A DNA stretch of 64,000 nucleotides from Tritrichomonas musculus (Eukaryota > Parabasalia > Tritrichomonadida > Tritrichomonadidae), in assembly GCA_039105265.1 (NCBI GenBank), contig JAPFFF010000035.1:592835-656834 (forward strand). Reading direction: 5' to 3'. The position numbers were made by a program, and so were the translations under genes. Of the stretch, positions 8,132-17,840 are shown in pieces. The notes under the pieces were generated by a model, which saw nothing but the letters and a program-made list of their open reading frames with translations, was not told the origin of the DNA and did not search any database. Positions within the stretch are counted from its first letter, which is position 1, and each line of letters starts with the position of its first letter.

Positions 8132-10609
8132 TTATTGATGGTTGTGTATTTCATTCAATTTTTTTGGACTCATTTTAGCAACATCATTGAAAAAATTTTC
8201 ATAATCTTTTTGTCCAAATTTCCACAATTCTTTATTCACTTTTGCATCATTTTCTATGTCTGTCTCTGCAAATTCTCCATTATTGAAATTATATAGATAA
8301 GTTGTTGGAATTCTGGCATATTTTAGAGCATATAACAACATATCTAAGTAACCAGAAAAATATGATACTACGATGTTTATATTATTAGCAATATCATTAC
8401 CAAACATTTTTGTGATTGAATCATAAATAAACTTTAAAGACTTTGAACTTTGCGCGTTTAAGTCTGATTTAATGATAAATGTGACCGCATTTAGATTATC
8501 AATTCCATTGCCTTTTTCATTCATGAAAAATGATTTAAGCTGATCAACTATTTCCATATCGAGCTCAAATCGTTCATATCCAAATTCAGGTGTATCAATT
8601 AATGTCACTGTATATGGAACTGCGAAACCAGGTTGCCAATATAATGTGTATGCTGTAACATAATCTATTTGACTGCCAAATTGGTCATTTTGGTTTTCAT
8701 CTAGAGCAATTTTGAATCTACAATTATCAGTCCATTTTACGCCATATATGTAGTTAACAGCACGATTAAGAAAAAGAGTCTTTCCTGAACTTGAGGCACC
8801 AAAAATTAATATTTTAATTTCATCTTTTAACGAACTTATTTGAGGTCCAATGGTAATTCTCCTAATTTTTTTTACAGGATCAATTTGAGTTATAAATGAT
8901 GGCAATATATATTTTTGAGAGCATCCTTCTTCTGTTTTTATTGGTATACTGAGTTTTCTGATTATATCGATTAAAGGTGAAGTATTTACTTCTCCTTTCT
9001 CTTCTTTTATAAGTCCAATTGAATATTCTGAAAAAGGAATCATTTTTTGTATTAATTTTAAACAACCATATAAAGTATCTTTACCTGAAGTTACAGAAGA
9101 AGGAATTGATACTCCAGTTAGTTTTGAACATCCAACAAAAGCACCATTTCCAATTGAATTTAAAGAAGAAGGAGTTTCAAATGATATTTGCGTTAACGAT
9201 GAGCATCCATAAAAAGCAGCATTGCCAATCGAAGTTACAGAAGAAGGAATTATTATTTGCTTTAACGATGAGCATCCATAAAATGCAGCATTGCCAATCG
9301 ATGTTACAGAAGAAGGAATTAATATTTGAATTAATTTTGAGCATCCTACAAAGGCACTATTTCCAATTGAATTTAAAGAAGAAGGAGTATCAAATGATAT
9401 TTGTGTTAACGATGAGCATCCATAAAAAGCAGCATTTTCAATTGAAACTACAGAAGAAGGAATTCTTATTTGATTTATCACTGAGCATCCATAAAAAGCA
9501 GTATTTTCAATGGAAGTTGCAGAAGAATGAATTGTGACCTGTGTAAATAAAAAGCCTAATTTATTCAAATTGAATCCATTTGTTTTTTCTGGCTTGCAAA
9601 ACATAGATTCAACTTTATCTGGAAAGAAAAAGAAATTTAATGAATTAATAATAGTTTCATTAAAATGGTCTTGGAAATCTGTTCCATTTTGTTCATAAAA
9701 ATTATCTTTGATGTAATTAGAAATATCATTATGATGACATTTAATTGATTCAATAAGAATATCTTCAATGTTTTGTTTCGTTGTTTTATTGATATTATTC
9801 TCTTCAAGAAAGTGAATTAACTCGGCACTATTGGAATGGACAGCATAAAGCCACAATGAAGAAGTTAATGGAACGTTGTTGTATTTCAAATATTGAATAA
9901 TTTGAATTGATCCAAAAAAGGCTGCATATTCAATTAGCTTTGGCTCTTTGCCAATTAAAAATGAATTTGTTTCATAAATTGATGAATCAATTTTGACAGA
10001 AAGTGATAAATTCGTTCGATTGACATATGAAACAAATTCTTCTATTGAATCTGATCGGATTAAAGAACATAGATATGAATCATTTTCGCCTATTCGACAC
10101 TTTTCTTCAAATGTGGGCAGTTCATCACCATAATGGTCAAATATATCTTTCTCAATCTGTTTCTGCTTTTCTTCTTCATAAAATTCTTTCATTGTTGGAT
10201 ATAAAAAATGAAATGTATCATAATCAGATCTTTTACTTCGTAAATATTTACTTACAAATGCTGCGTCTGGCTTAATTAACTTTTTTTCTAAAAGAAGAAA
10301 TAAAATTCTCTTGTTATATTTTGTAAAATCTGGTATAAAATCAAAAATATTGATTGATGAAGGAAAATCTTTGAATAAATATTTAAAAATTTTTTCAAGT
10401 TTGTCGAAAAAACCCGATGTTCGATGATGATTGGAAGATATTTTTGATACCAGCTGAAATAACAATCTGAATTCCTCTTTGTTTTCTAACTTATTTTTTT
10501 CTAAAATCTCAATTAGTGTTTCAAATCCAGATTCATTACTGCTATCAAAAAAATCTAGAAGAGCTGAATTAATATCTTTCATTTTTTTAATAAAGGCTTC
10601 AATTTCCAT
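8132..10609 (-). CDS. DUF3447-type N-terminus + BspA leucine-rich repeats + P-loop GTPase fusion
   Basis: Three modules lie in one uninterrupted frame. Numbering here is from an ATG at 10657 (841 codons). Residues about 17-360 match the DUF3447-type N-terminus of the 4487 protein (SSNHHRTSGFFDKLEKIF, LIEYAAFFGSIQIIQYLK, IKCHHNDISNYI). Residues about 372-530 are six or seven BspA-type repeats (NAAFYGCSSLKQIIIPSSVT). Residues about 610-841 form a GTPase-like domain with Walker A GASSSGKT near 620 and a DTPEFGYER switch-II-like motif near 688. The preferred start is Met17 (10609): it aligns with the first residue of the 4487 protein and an initiator-like box ends two bases upstream. The GTPase resembles septin/AIG1-type P-loop proteins only in general terms. 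No signal peptide or membrane segment is seen, so it is probably cytosolic. Confidence 0.85.
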   Translation of the reverse strand: MEIEAFIKKMKDINSALLDFFDSSNESGFETLIEILEKNKLENKEEFRLLFQLVSKISSNHHRTSGFFDKLEKIFKYLFKDFPSSINIFDFIPDFTKYNKRILFLLLEKKLIKPDAAFVSKYLRSKRSDYDTFHFLYPTMKEFYEEEKQKQIEKDIFDHYGDELPTFEEKCRIGENDSYLCSLIRSDSIEEFVSYVNRTNLSLSVKIDSSIYETNSFLIGKEPKLIEYAAFFGSIQIIQYLKYNNVPLTSSLWLYAVHSNSAELIHFLEENNINKTTKQNIEDILIESIKCHHNDISNYIKDNFYEQNGTDFQDHFNETIINSLNFFFFPDKVESMFCKPEKTNGFNLNKLGFLFTQVTIHSSATSIENTAFYGCSVINQIRIPSSVVSIENAAFYGCSSLTQISFDTPSSLNSIGNSAFVGCSKLIQILIPSSVTSIGNAAFYGCSSLKQIIIPSSVTSIGNAAFYGCSSLTQISFETPSSLNSIGNGAFVGCSKLTGVSIPSSVTSGKDTLYGCLKLIQKMIPFSEYSIGLIKEEKGEVNTSPLIDIIRKLSIPIKTEEGCSQKYILPSFITQIDPVKKIRRITIGPQISSLKDEIKILIFGASSSGKTLFLNRAVNYIYGVKWTDNCRFKIALDENQNDQFGSQIDYVTAYTLYWQPGFAVPYTVTLIDTPEFGYERFELDMEIVDQLKSFFMNEKGNGIDNLNAVTFIIKSDLNAQSSKSLKFIYDSITKMFGNDIANNINIVVSYFSGYLDMLLYALKYARIPTTYLYNFNNGEFAETDIENDAKVNKELWKFGQKDYENFFNDVAKMSPKKLNEIHNHQ

Positions 10610-10610
10610 T

Positions 10611-10623
10611 TGAAAAAATGTGA
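10611..10623 (-). promoter_or_regulatory. Inr-like box before the fusion gene
   Basis: On the minus strand TCACATTTTTTCA lies immediately upstream of the ATG at 10609. This supports that ATG over the one at 10657, because the parabasalid initiator marks transcription start and must precede the start codon. Confidence 0.45.
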
Positions 10624-11049
10624 TAAACCTTAATCTGAAATCTTTTATTTTTAACATCGGTTAGCTACAAAAAAAACAAAATTATTAACCAAATAACGAT
10701 TTTTAAAAATAAATTATAAAATACAAAGAGTATCTATTCTTCCTTGTTTTAATGGATTGAATCCGAATCATCTTTTGAAAGAGCATTCCACAAACGATCA
10801 AAGTTTAAATGTTTTTGAGTTCAAAAAAGGAATGAAAATCATATAACTTCAGAGTTTTTAAACATGAAAACATTTAATAGTATTTTTTGGTTTTATTAAA
10901 AAATCTCATCAAGTCAATTAAAATAATTTAAAAATCATTTGCAATTTATTATAATTAATTATAATAAACTTTTTTGTTTTTAAAAATTGGATAAATTTAT
11001 TTATAATAGGAAAGATATACTTAGCAGATTGCAGCAAGTACTTCCAACT
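10624..11049. other. Gap upstream of the fusion gene, downstream of calpain
   Basis: About 425 bp of AT-rich DNA. I see no conserved coding sequence, repeat or structured RNA here. Confidence 0.4.
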
Positions 11050-13008
11050 CTACACTTTGGTGCATGTAGGTTTGAAATTTTCTACTTGTTTGATTGGTTG
11101 TATGTCTGGGAAGTCAGCGTTCTGCTTGTTCACGTAAACATCGCCATCCGGCAACTCTTTAAACTCGAAAGAGTCCTCTGAGTAGGCAATGAACTTGAAC
11201 TTCGACATATCATCTGCCTTGTCTCTATAAATGCAGAGTGAATAGTTCTTTTCTGTCTCATTTACGTCGAATGTGAATTCTTCATAATCCGAGACTTTGT
11301 TTATGTGGAAGTGCTGTGCATTCATTCCTTTGTAGCAGAAGCTAATCTTCTCGTTTGTGTAGCATAAGATGATGTCGTGTTGACTTTTTGATACAGTTTT
11401 GAATACCCTCACAAAAAGCTGTGTTGGCTTGGTGAATTTGAATGACCACTGGCGGCATGTTGTGAGAGGCTTCTGTCCGTAAGGATCACAACCATCGTCG
11501 CCGCCTGGAAGGAAGACTCCAGAGCCTGAAGCTGAATGCATGCGCGTGAAGTCATGAGTGATTTTTTGGATCGTGAAATCTGATGTCGACTCGATTGTAA
11601 GTCTGAAATAGGATGGCTGATCGAGCTTTGTAGCAGGATCGTGGCATCTTCCCATGAAAACAGTCCACGGTTGATCGATTTTGTCTATGTTGAAGAGAGT
11701 CCCATGTGTCTGCGAATCGCATGAATCTCTCTTGCCTTTCATGTCTGTTGTCATAACTTGGACCTTTTTCCCGTTGTTGTACGCAATGTTGATGCCGTAA
11801 AACGCATGAGGGCCTGCTATTTCGACATAAATACGAATAATTCCAACCTGAGAAAACTTCACACTCCATTGGGGCAAACAGCCTGCATTTTTGTCTCCTG
11901 CACAAGGTGTTCGATTGTCGAGATAGCCGTCAATGACACCACAAACAGAATGCGAAATGCAGTTTGATTCTGGTGGAATTGTGTAAGATATTTGATCGAA
12001 AAAGCGGTAAAAATCTTCATAAAGCATCCAAAATGTGCCTTCATTAATGTCTCCCGGATTGTCAAAATTAAGCTCTCGCTTGAGTTCAGGTGTCCACTTA
12101 CTTGAGTTTCTCGAATAATCGCCTTTCCATTCGAATTTACACCACGGATTTCTGAGCTTTAAGAACCTCATATTTCCAACCTTTTTTACATCGAGAATTT
12201 GATATGCATGGCCTGTTATTATTCCGTAATATTTTTCTGATTCATTTATCGTTGAAAATATCGAGTTTGTATTGGTGAACGTGAAAGAGCAAGTAAAACT
12301 CGCGTTTCGCATATTCAAATTGTATAGATATTCGAACATTTTTTCTCTGTTTTTAACATCTGCTCTGTTGTTGTAAACACTGCCATACCAACCCAGGAAA
12401 TTGTGAAGAAGAATGTGCGATTGGCCAGATTCAATTTCATGAAATCCTCCACAAGCTTTCGCATAAGCTTTTTCAATCAGTGCAAACCAGGCCGGACTAA
12501 TCGCGTCATTTCGTGAACAGGCAAATAGTGGCTTCTTTTTTTCAATAGTTTTTCCACTCTTATCAACTGTAGACTCCGTAATGAAAGGTAAGCGAGTATC
12601 AACTAGTATCGGAAGTGATTCTCCCATGACTTGCAAGTAAATTAGCACGATTCCATGTTCAATGCTGCTTTTTGGATTGTATAAAGCTTTAACATGGTCA
12701 GGAAATTGGGCAATATAAATTAATGCTGAAATAAGATAACAATCTCCCAGCTTTCCTTGACCAATCTCGCTTGGTAATATTGAATCAAATAAGTTTTTAT
12801 TTGGATAAACTTCATCGATGTATTTCCATCCTGCATTCTGTAAGATAGGACTATCATCAGCATTTGGTGGCAATGTTGGATAGAAATCATTATCAACATA
12901 TTTTTTTTTATTTTTGATGCATTCAGCAAGTTTGTCTTCAAATTCTTTTTCTATGCCGACAGAATTTTGAAGCCTGTTGAAAAGAACTATGCTTCTTGAA
13001 AAATCCAT
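11050..13008 (-). CDS. Calpain-like cysteine protease (family C2)
   Basis: The 652-residue protein carries a calpain catalytic core. The nucleophile Cys90 is in QGKLGDCYLISAL, His267 in ITGHAYQIL and Asn287 in LRNPWCKFEWKGDYS, so the triad is complete. The usual calpain landmark FWMLYEDFYRFFD follows. After residue 350 come two beta-rich segments, each introduced by QWSVKF or QWSFKF. They look like tandem calpain domain III-like (C2-like) modules. No calcium-binding EF-hand (penta-EF) domain is visible, which is usual for protist calpains. Calpains are intracellular proteases that cut substrates in a limited way, often in response to calcium. The start is the first ATG, with an initiator-like box close upstream. 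GC content is visibly higher than in neighbouring genes. The protein looks intact. Confidence 0.93.
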   Translation of the reverse strand: MDFSRSIVLFNRLQNSVGIEKEFEDKLAECIKNKKKYVDNDFYPTLPPNADDSPILQNAGWKYIDEVYPNKNLFDSILPSEIGQGKLGDCYLISALIYIAQFPDHVKALYNPKSSIEHGIVLIYLQVMGESLPILVDTRLPFITESTVDKSGKTIEKKKPLFACSRNDAISPAWFALIEKAYAKACGGFHEIESGQSHILLHNFLGWYGSVYNNRADVKNREKMFEYLYNLNMRNASFTCSFTFTNTNSIFSTINESEKYYGIITGHAYQILDVKKVGNMRFLKLRNPWCKFEWKGDYSRNSSKWTPELKRELNFDNPGDINEGTFWMLYEDFYRFFDQISYTIPPESNCISHSVCGVIDGYLDNRTPCAGDKNAGCLPQWSVKFSQVGIIRIYVEIAGPHAFYGINIAYNNGKKVQVMTTDMKGKRDSCDSQTHGTLFNIDKIDQPWTVFMGRCHDPATKLDQPSYFRLTIESTSDFTIQKITHDFTRMHSASGSGVFLPGGDDGCDPYGQKPLTTCRQWSFKFTKPTQLFVRVFKTVSKSQHDIILCYTNEKISFCYKGMNAQHFHINKVSDYEEFTFDVNETEKNYSLCIYRDKADDMSKFKFIAYSEDSFEFKELPDGDVYVNKQNADFPDIQPIKQVENFKPTCTKV

Positions 13009-13015
13009 TGAGATA

Positions 13016-13025
13016 TATAAAATGA
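13016..13025 (-). promoter_or_regulatory. Inr-like box before calpain gene
   Basis: TCATTTTATA on the minus strand ends 7 bases before the ATG at 13008 and matches the parabasalid initiator pattern. Confidence 0.5.
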
Positions 13026-13860
13026 ATTCATTTTGCTTTAGATTCTATAAAACTATCTCAATTATTAATTGAAAAAATTAAATAAGTATTATCAAATTTG
13101 GACGATAAATGGTCGATTAACATTATATTTTATTCAAATTTTGAATGTTTTCTATTCCAAAAATATGCAATTCAGAATTGTTTTTTTATGATAACTTCAA
13201 GTAACAAGATTTTTAAAATCTCAAATTTAAATAAATATATATATATAAAAAAAAGTAAATAATTAAATGAAATTATTACTATTTTAATTTCCTGAATTGT
13301 CTTTAAAACAAGCTTTTCACTTCCATATTTTAACAAAAAGATAATAAAGACAAAAATCCATTAGCAATTATGTTTATAAATCAAATTATTCAAAAATGAG
13401 ATTATTTTATGAGGGAAAAATAAAATGAAGAATTTGAGAAAATTGGAGTGTTCAGTCATATCAATATTGTACTCCATCATCTTATGATGAATGATGAACA
13501 CTTTTTTAGAATTTGCCATCTTCTACATCTGGATATTCAATCATTGAAGAGAGATTACGAAATTGAATCTAAAATAATTGCAAATAAATCAAATTGGGAT
13601 AAAAAGATTATTGTATTTAAACATATTACTATTTTCAATGAAAAACAACAAATTTCAAAAAAAGCAATGAAAAACCAAATTAATCAATTATTAACATGAT
13701 CCAGACAAATGTCTAATTACTGTATAGCATTTGATGATAGTACAAATGAATAACTGTTGCCAAATCAGTAAATTTTATTTAAAATTTATATAGGTCAATA
13801 TATTGAATAAAACGATCAATAATTCTTTGATTTTAAATTGATTGCCCAATTAATAATCCC
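13026..13860. other. Divergent intergenic region
   Basis: About 830 bp between two divergently transcribed genes. A frame of about 80 codons at 13448-13699 lacks an ATG at its head and resembles nothing I know, so I do not call it. Nothing else is seen. Confidence 0.4.
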
Positions 13861-13871
13861 TCATTTTTCAT
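13861..13871 (+). promoter_or_regulatory. Initiator (Inr) of the 13872 kinase gene
   Basis: TCATTTTTCAT directly precedes the ATG at 13872. It is one of the closest matches in the window to the Trichomonas initiator consensus TCAYTWYTCATTA. Confidence 0.6.
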
Positions 13872-16800
13872 ATGAAGAACCTGTTAAATGAATTTCAAAA
13901 AAGCATTGCAACGAAAAAAATCGATACAGAGAATAAATTTTTCCATAATATTCTCTATAATTTGCATTTTTACTATTGGATTGATAATCAAATTGAAAAA
14001 AATATTTTGCAACTTCAAAATAATTCAAAGATTATAATTATAGATGAATATCAAGAAGGGGAAAACATTTATTATATTGTTTGCTTTGATTACAATTTAA
14101 TAATATGCAACCAAGCACAAGAATCCAATCTTCTATTAAAACATAATGATTCCAAGCATTATTTTTTAAAAAATCAACTTCTTTTCGGATCTAATTCATT
14201 TTTAGCTGATTCAATTTTTATGCATGAAATAAAGAATTTTTCTTCTAAATTTCAGATCATAAACAGAAAATTTATCGCATTTTGGAAATCAATTGTCAAT
14301 TGTATAAGCGGATTCTTAATAAAGAAAGCTTACGACAATTCAAAATCAAATGATAAATTCAATGAAATCCAAGAAACAATTGAAAAAGCAAATCAGTGCT
14401 ACGTCAGCCTAAGAGAAATAGGAAATGGCAGTTCAGCTAGGGTTGAATTAATATATTACATTAAGATGGAGAGGATATTTGCATTAAAAATTCCATTTTA
14501 TAATAAAACTGAACAAATTGAGAAAGAAAGAGAAAATTATTTAGAATTTCAAATTCCGTTTATCTCAAAATATTACGGTTATTTCATTGAATCGGATTCG
14601 CCTGGAAAACGTGTTATTTATTTATTAATTGAGTTTATTGATGGACAAACGTTAGATAAATATGACCAAACAAAATTGAGTCTATTAGAAAAAGTTAACA
14701 TCGTTTTTACGGTTATTTTAACAATCAATTATTTTCATTCAAAAGAATACGTTTATCGAGATTTACATATGAATAACATCATTATTAATAAAGACAAAGA
14801 AGTGAAATTAATAGATCTTGATAGATTGATCAAAATCAATAAACAACAAACTCATGATTTTTATTTTCAAAATGTTCCACCTGAAGTCAAATTAGGTCAA
14901 ATTTTCACCTATAAATCTGACATTTATTTGTTAGGACATTTAATATATTTTTTGTTATTCAAGAATAATGAAATATCTAATCAAAAAGATAGCATTTGTA
15001 TACCTAACGAAATTATATCAATTATTCCTAAAGAAGAACTTCTTGAAGATGTTTTTAAGCGATGCTTATGCAAAGACCCAAAAAAGAGACCAACAATATT
15101 CCACCTCATTTTAAAATTGTATTTTGATTTTCTAGCATATATTCCACCTCAAGGAAAGAAAGAGCAAGATTTGATCAGCTTTTTAGAAGAATACGTATTA
15201 TCATCAAAAGAAAAAGATGAATGTATGTTTCTTGCTATAATTTATAGCGAAGATCGGTACATTTCAAGAGATCCACGAAAAACTTACCATTATTCTTATC
15301 TTGCTGCTGAACAAAATAACCCTTATGCTCAATATATGCTAGGACTAATGTATTACAAAGGACGAGATGTTCCCCGTGATATTGAAAAAGCAGTTAAATA
15401 TTTTGAACTTTCTGCTAACCAAAATAATATTGAATCGCAATATCTTCTTGGCATTATTTATACTCATGGTATTAATAATTATTATAATCCTGATGGAGTT
15501 AATTATTATTACTTTTATAGTAATTGCGATAAAACTATTCGCATTAATGTTGAGTTTGGATTACGTGATATCAAGAGTGGGTCAATTGACATTAAAAAAG
15601 CCATATGTTATTTCACACTTGCTGCTGATCAAGGTCACGTTGAATCACAGTATAAACTTGGTGAAATTTATTATTTATTGGATTCTCCAAGTGATATATA
15701 TAGAGCAATTCATTATTTTGAACTTGCAGCAAATCAAGGTTATTTAATGTCACTATATTATCTTGGTATAATTTATTTTGTAGATTCTAGAGTTCCATGT
15801 GATATTCACAAAGCAATCCATTATTTTACTCTTGCAGCTAAACATAATCACGTAGAATCACTATACGATCTTGGAATTATTTATGAAAAAGGTGAATATG
15901 TTCAAAAGGATATTAAAAAAGCAATATCATATTTCGAACTAGCTGCTAAACAAGGTGATGTCGCATCACAATATCATCTTGCTTTATGTTATTGTTTTAA
16001 AAGTGATAATGTTCCAATGAATATAAACAAAGCTATTCATTACTTTTCACTTGCAGCAAAACAAAATTATGAAAGATCATTTTTTTGGCTTGGCAATATC
16101 TATTTTGTGGGTTGGTATATTGAGCCTGATTACAACAAGGCATTTTATTATTTAACCCAAGCAGCCAAAAACAATGATAGCGATTCACAATACTATCTTG
16201 GCTTTTTTTACTTGGAAGGAATAATTGGTCAAAAAAGCATTGATGAAGCAATTCATTATTTTGAATTGGCTGCAAAACAAAATCATCAGGAAGCAATATT
16301 CCAACTTGGTTATATTTATGATGTATACATTCCAGGAAATACAAATAAATCCATCGAATATTTTACACAAATAGCTAAGATAGGCCATAAAAAAGCACAA
16401 TTTAATCTTGCTGCCATTTATTATTTTGGAAAAGGAGTTCCACATGATCTAAATAGAGCATATTTTTATTGTAAACTTGCAGCAGATCAAAATCTAGCAG
16501 AAGCCCAGAACCTAATGGGTCACATTTATTATGAAGGTATAGTTGTTCCACGTGATATAAACAAAGCAATTTATTATTATACACTTGCTGCTGAACAAAA
16601 CTTTTCATATTCATTAACAAATCTTGGCTTATTGTATTTTAAAGGTGAAGATGTAAAAAACGACTATGAGAAAGCAATTCATTATTTCTCACTGGCAGCT
16701 AAACAAAATGATTCAACAGCCCTATATTATCTTGGAAATATTTTTCTTGACTATTATGATTTAGATAAAGCAGTTGACTATTTTTTACGTGCTGCAAAGA

Positions 16801-17540
16801 ATAATCATCGAGATTCTCAATATATGTTAGGAATGATTTATTATTATGATGCTATAATAGACAATATATATAATATAAACAAATCAATTTATTTTTTTTC
16901 TCTTGCTGCTGAGCAGAATGTTCCTAAAGCACAATTTGCACTTGGTTGCATTTATTATGAAGGGTTGTATGTAAATTACGACATTCAAAAAGCTATTCAT
17001 TATTTTAAAGAAGCTTCTTGCTTCAATCATCAATGTGCAAAAAACAACTTAGGCGTCATTTATAAGACAGTAAAGGAAGCAAAGAGGAATATTTATGACG
17101 CAATTGAATATTTTGAAGAAGCAATTTCTCAAAAAGATGATGCTGTCGCAATGTTCAATTTGGCTCATATTTATTTTTATGAAGAAGTTCCAAATTCAAA
17201 TATTGAAAGAGCAATAGAACTACTTTATAAAGCATCACAGGAAGGTATTATATATTCACTCGAACTTTTGTCATTGGCAATAATCAAAAAATACGTAATA
17301 TTAAATAATCATGAAAAGATAGATTCTTCCAAAATGGTCAAATTCTTTAGATGGTCTGTATTACGAGAAATTTTTCGAAATTCAACTCGATATCAACAAT
17401 TATATGATGACTTGAAAGAAATAAATCTTGTATACTATATGAATAAAATAGAAAACCAAACTAGAAAGAAAAGACACGAAATTAAAGATAAAAGACAGAA
17501 AATCAATTCATTATTTTATGAAGGTTTGGGAAATATTTAA
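13872..17540 (+). CDS. Protein kinase-like protein with ~18 Sel1 repeats
   Basis: The 1222-residue protein has three parts. Residues 1-175 are a helical region of unknown function. Residues 178-415 are a kinase domain: a weak glycine loop GNGSSARV (184-191), the lysine of FALKIPF (Lys206), catalytic loop YRDLHMNN (295-302) and DLD at 315-317 in place of DFG. Essential Lys, catalytic Asp and metal-binding Asp (as DLD) are all present, so activity is possible despite HRD to YRD. From about 470 to 1110 there are roughly 18 Sel1 repeats of about 36 residues (AQYMLGLMYYKGRDVPRDIE). A basic C-terminus follows. Sel1 repeats form alpha-solenoids that bind partners, so a kinase scaffold is likely. The gene is intact; a relative is fossilised at 1275-2095. 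Confidence 0.9.
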   Translation: MKNLLNEFQKSIATKKIDTENKFFHNILYNLHFYYWIDNQIEKNILQLQNNSKIIIIDEYQEGENIYYIVCFDYNLIICNQAQESNLLLKHNDSKHYFLKNQLLFGSNSFLADSIFMHEIKNFSSKFQIINRKFIAFWKSIVNCISGFLIKKAYDNSKSNDKFNEIQETIEKANQCYVSLREIGNGSSARVELIYYIKMERIFALKIPFYNKTEQIEKERENYLEFQIPFISKYYGYFIESDSPGKRVIYLLIEFIDGQTLDKYDQTKLSLLEKVNIVFTVILTINYFHSKEYVYRDLHMNNIIINKDKEVKLIDLDRLIKINKQQTHDFYFQNVPPEVKLGQIFTYKSDIYLLGHLIYFLLFKNNEISNQKDSICIPNEIISIIPKEELLEDVFKRCLCKDPKKRPTIFHLILKLYFDFLAYIPPQGKKEQDLISFLEEYVLSSKEKDECMFLAIIYSEDRYISRDPRKTYHYSYLAAEQNNPYAQYMLGLMYYKGRDVPRDIEKAVKYFELSANQNNIESQYLLGIIYTHGINNYYNPDGVNYYYFYSNCDKTIRINVEFGLRDIKSGSIDIKKAICYFTLAADQGHVESQYKLGEIYYLLDSPSDIYRAIHYFELAANQGYLMSLYYLGIIYFVDSRVPCDIHKAIHYFTLAAKHNHVESLYDLGIIYEKGEYVQKDIKKAISYFELAAKQGDVASQYHLALCYCFKSDNVPMNINKAIHYFSLAAKQNYERSFFWLGNIYFVGWYIEPDYNKAFYYLTQAAKNNDSDSQYYLGFFYLEGIIGQKSIDEAIHYFELAAKQNHQEAIFQLGYIYDVYIPGNTNKSIEYFTQIAKIGHKKAQFNLAAIYYFGKGVPHDLNRAYFYCKLAADQNLAEAQNLMGHIYYEGIVVPRDINKAIYYYTLAAEQNFSYSLTNLGLLYFKGEDVKNDYEKAIHYFSLAAKQNDSTALYYLGNIFLDYYDLDKAVDYFLRAAKNNHRDSQYMLGMIYYYDAIIDNIYNINKSIYFFSLAAEQNVPKAQFALGCIYYEGLYVNYDIQKAIHYFKEASCFNHQCAKNNLGVIYKTVKEAKRNIYDAIEYFEEAISQKDDAVAMFNLAHIYFYEEVPNSNIERAIELLYKASQEGIIYSLELLSLAIIKKYVILNNHEKIDSSKMVKFFRWSVLREIFRNSTRYQQLYDDLKEINLVYYMNKIENQTRKKRHEIKDKRQKINSLFYEGLGNI

Positions 17541-17840
17541 AACTTCATTCTTTTTTAATGAATAAAAAAATAATTTAATTCTATTAAGCATTTTATAAAC
17601 TCTTTATTGATATATTTTACAATTTTTATGACCAAGTAGTCTCAGAATTGGTTTTTATTCTTTTGTAAAGTTTTGAAATTATAATTTCATAAAATCATGT
17701 TAAAATGAAAATTTTTAGATATACAAATTTAAAATAATATTATAAATATTTTATAGATTATAAATATATGATAATTTTTCTATTTAACATTTTATTTCAC
17801 AAAATATTAATGTTTTTTTAATTTTATTAAAATTTGTGAA
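17541..17840. other. Short intergenic gap
   Basis: Three hundred bases of AT-rich DNA between two genes on the same strand. No clear initiator box is seen near the next start; the nearest candidate is TTTCACAAAATATT around 17798. Confidence 0.35.

Noticed and set aside
10610-10657. ATG at 10657 as start of the fusion gene
   Set aside because: The first 16 residues have no counterpart in the related 4487 protein, and an initiator-like box lies between this ATG and the one at 10609.
13448-13699. Small gene of about 80 codons upstream of the kinase-Sel1 gene
   Set aside because: It begins with GTG, has no ATG near its head and no homology; this is plausible by chance in AT-rich DNA.
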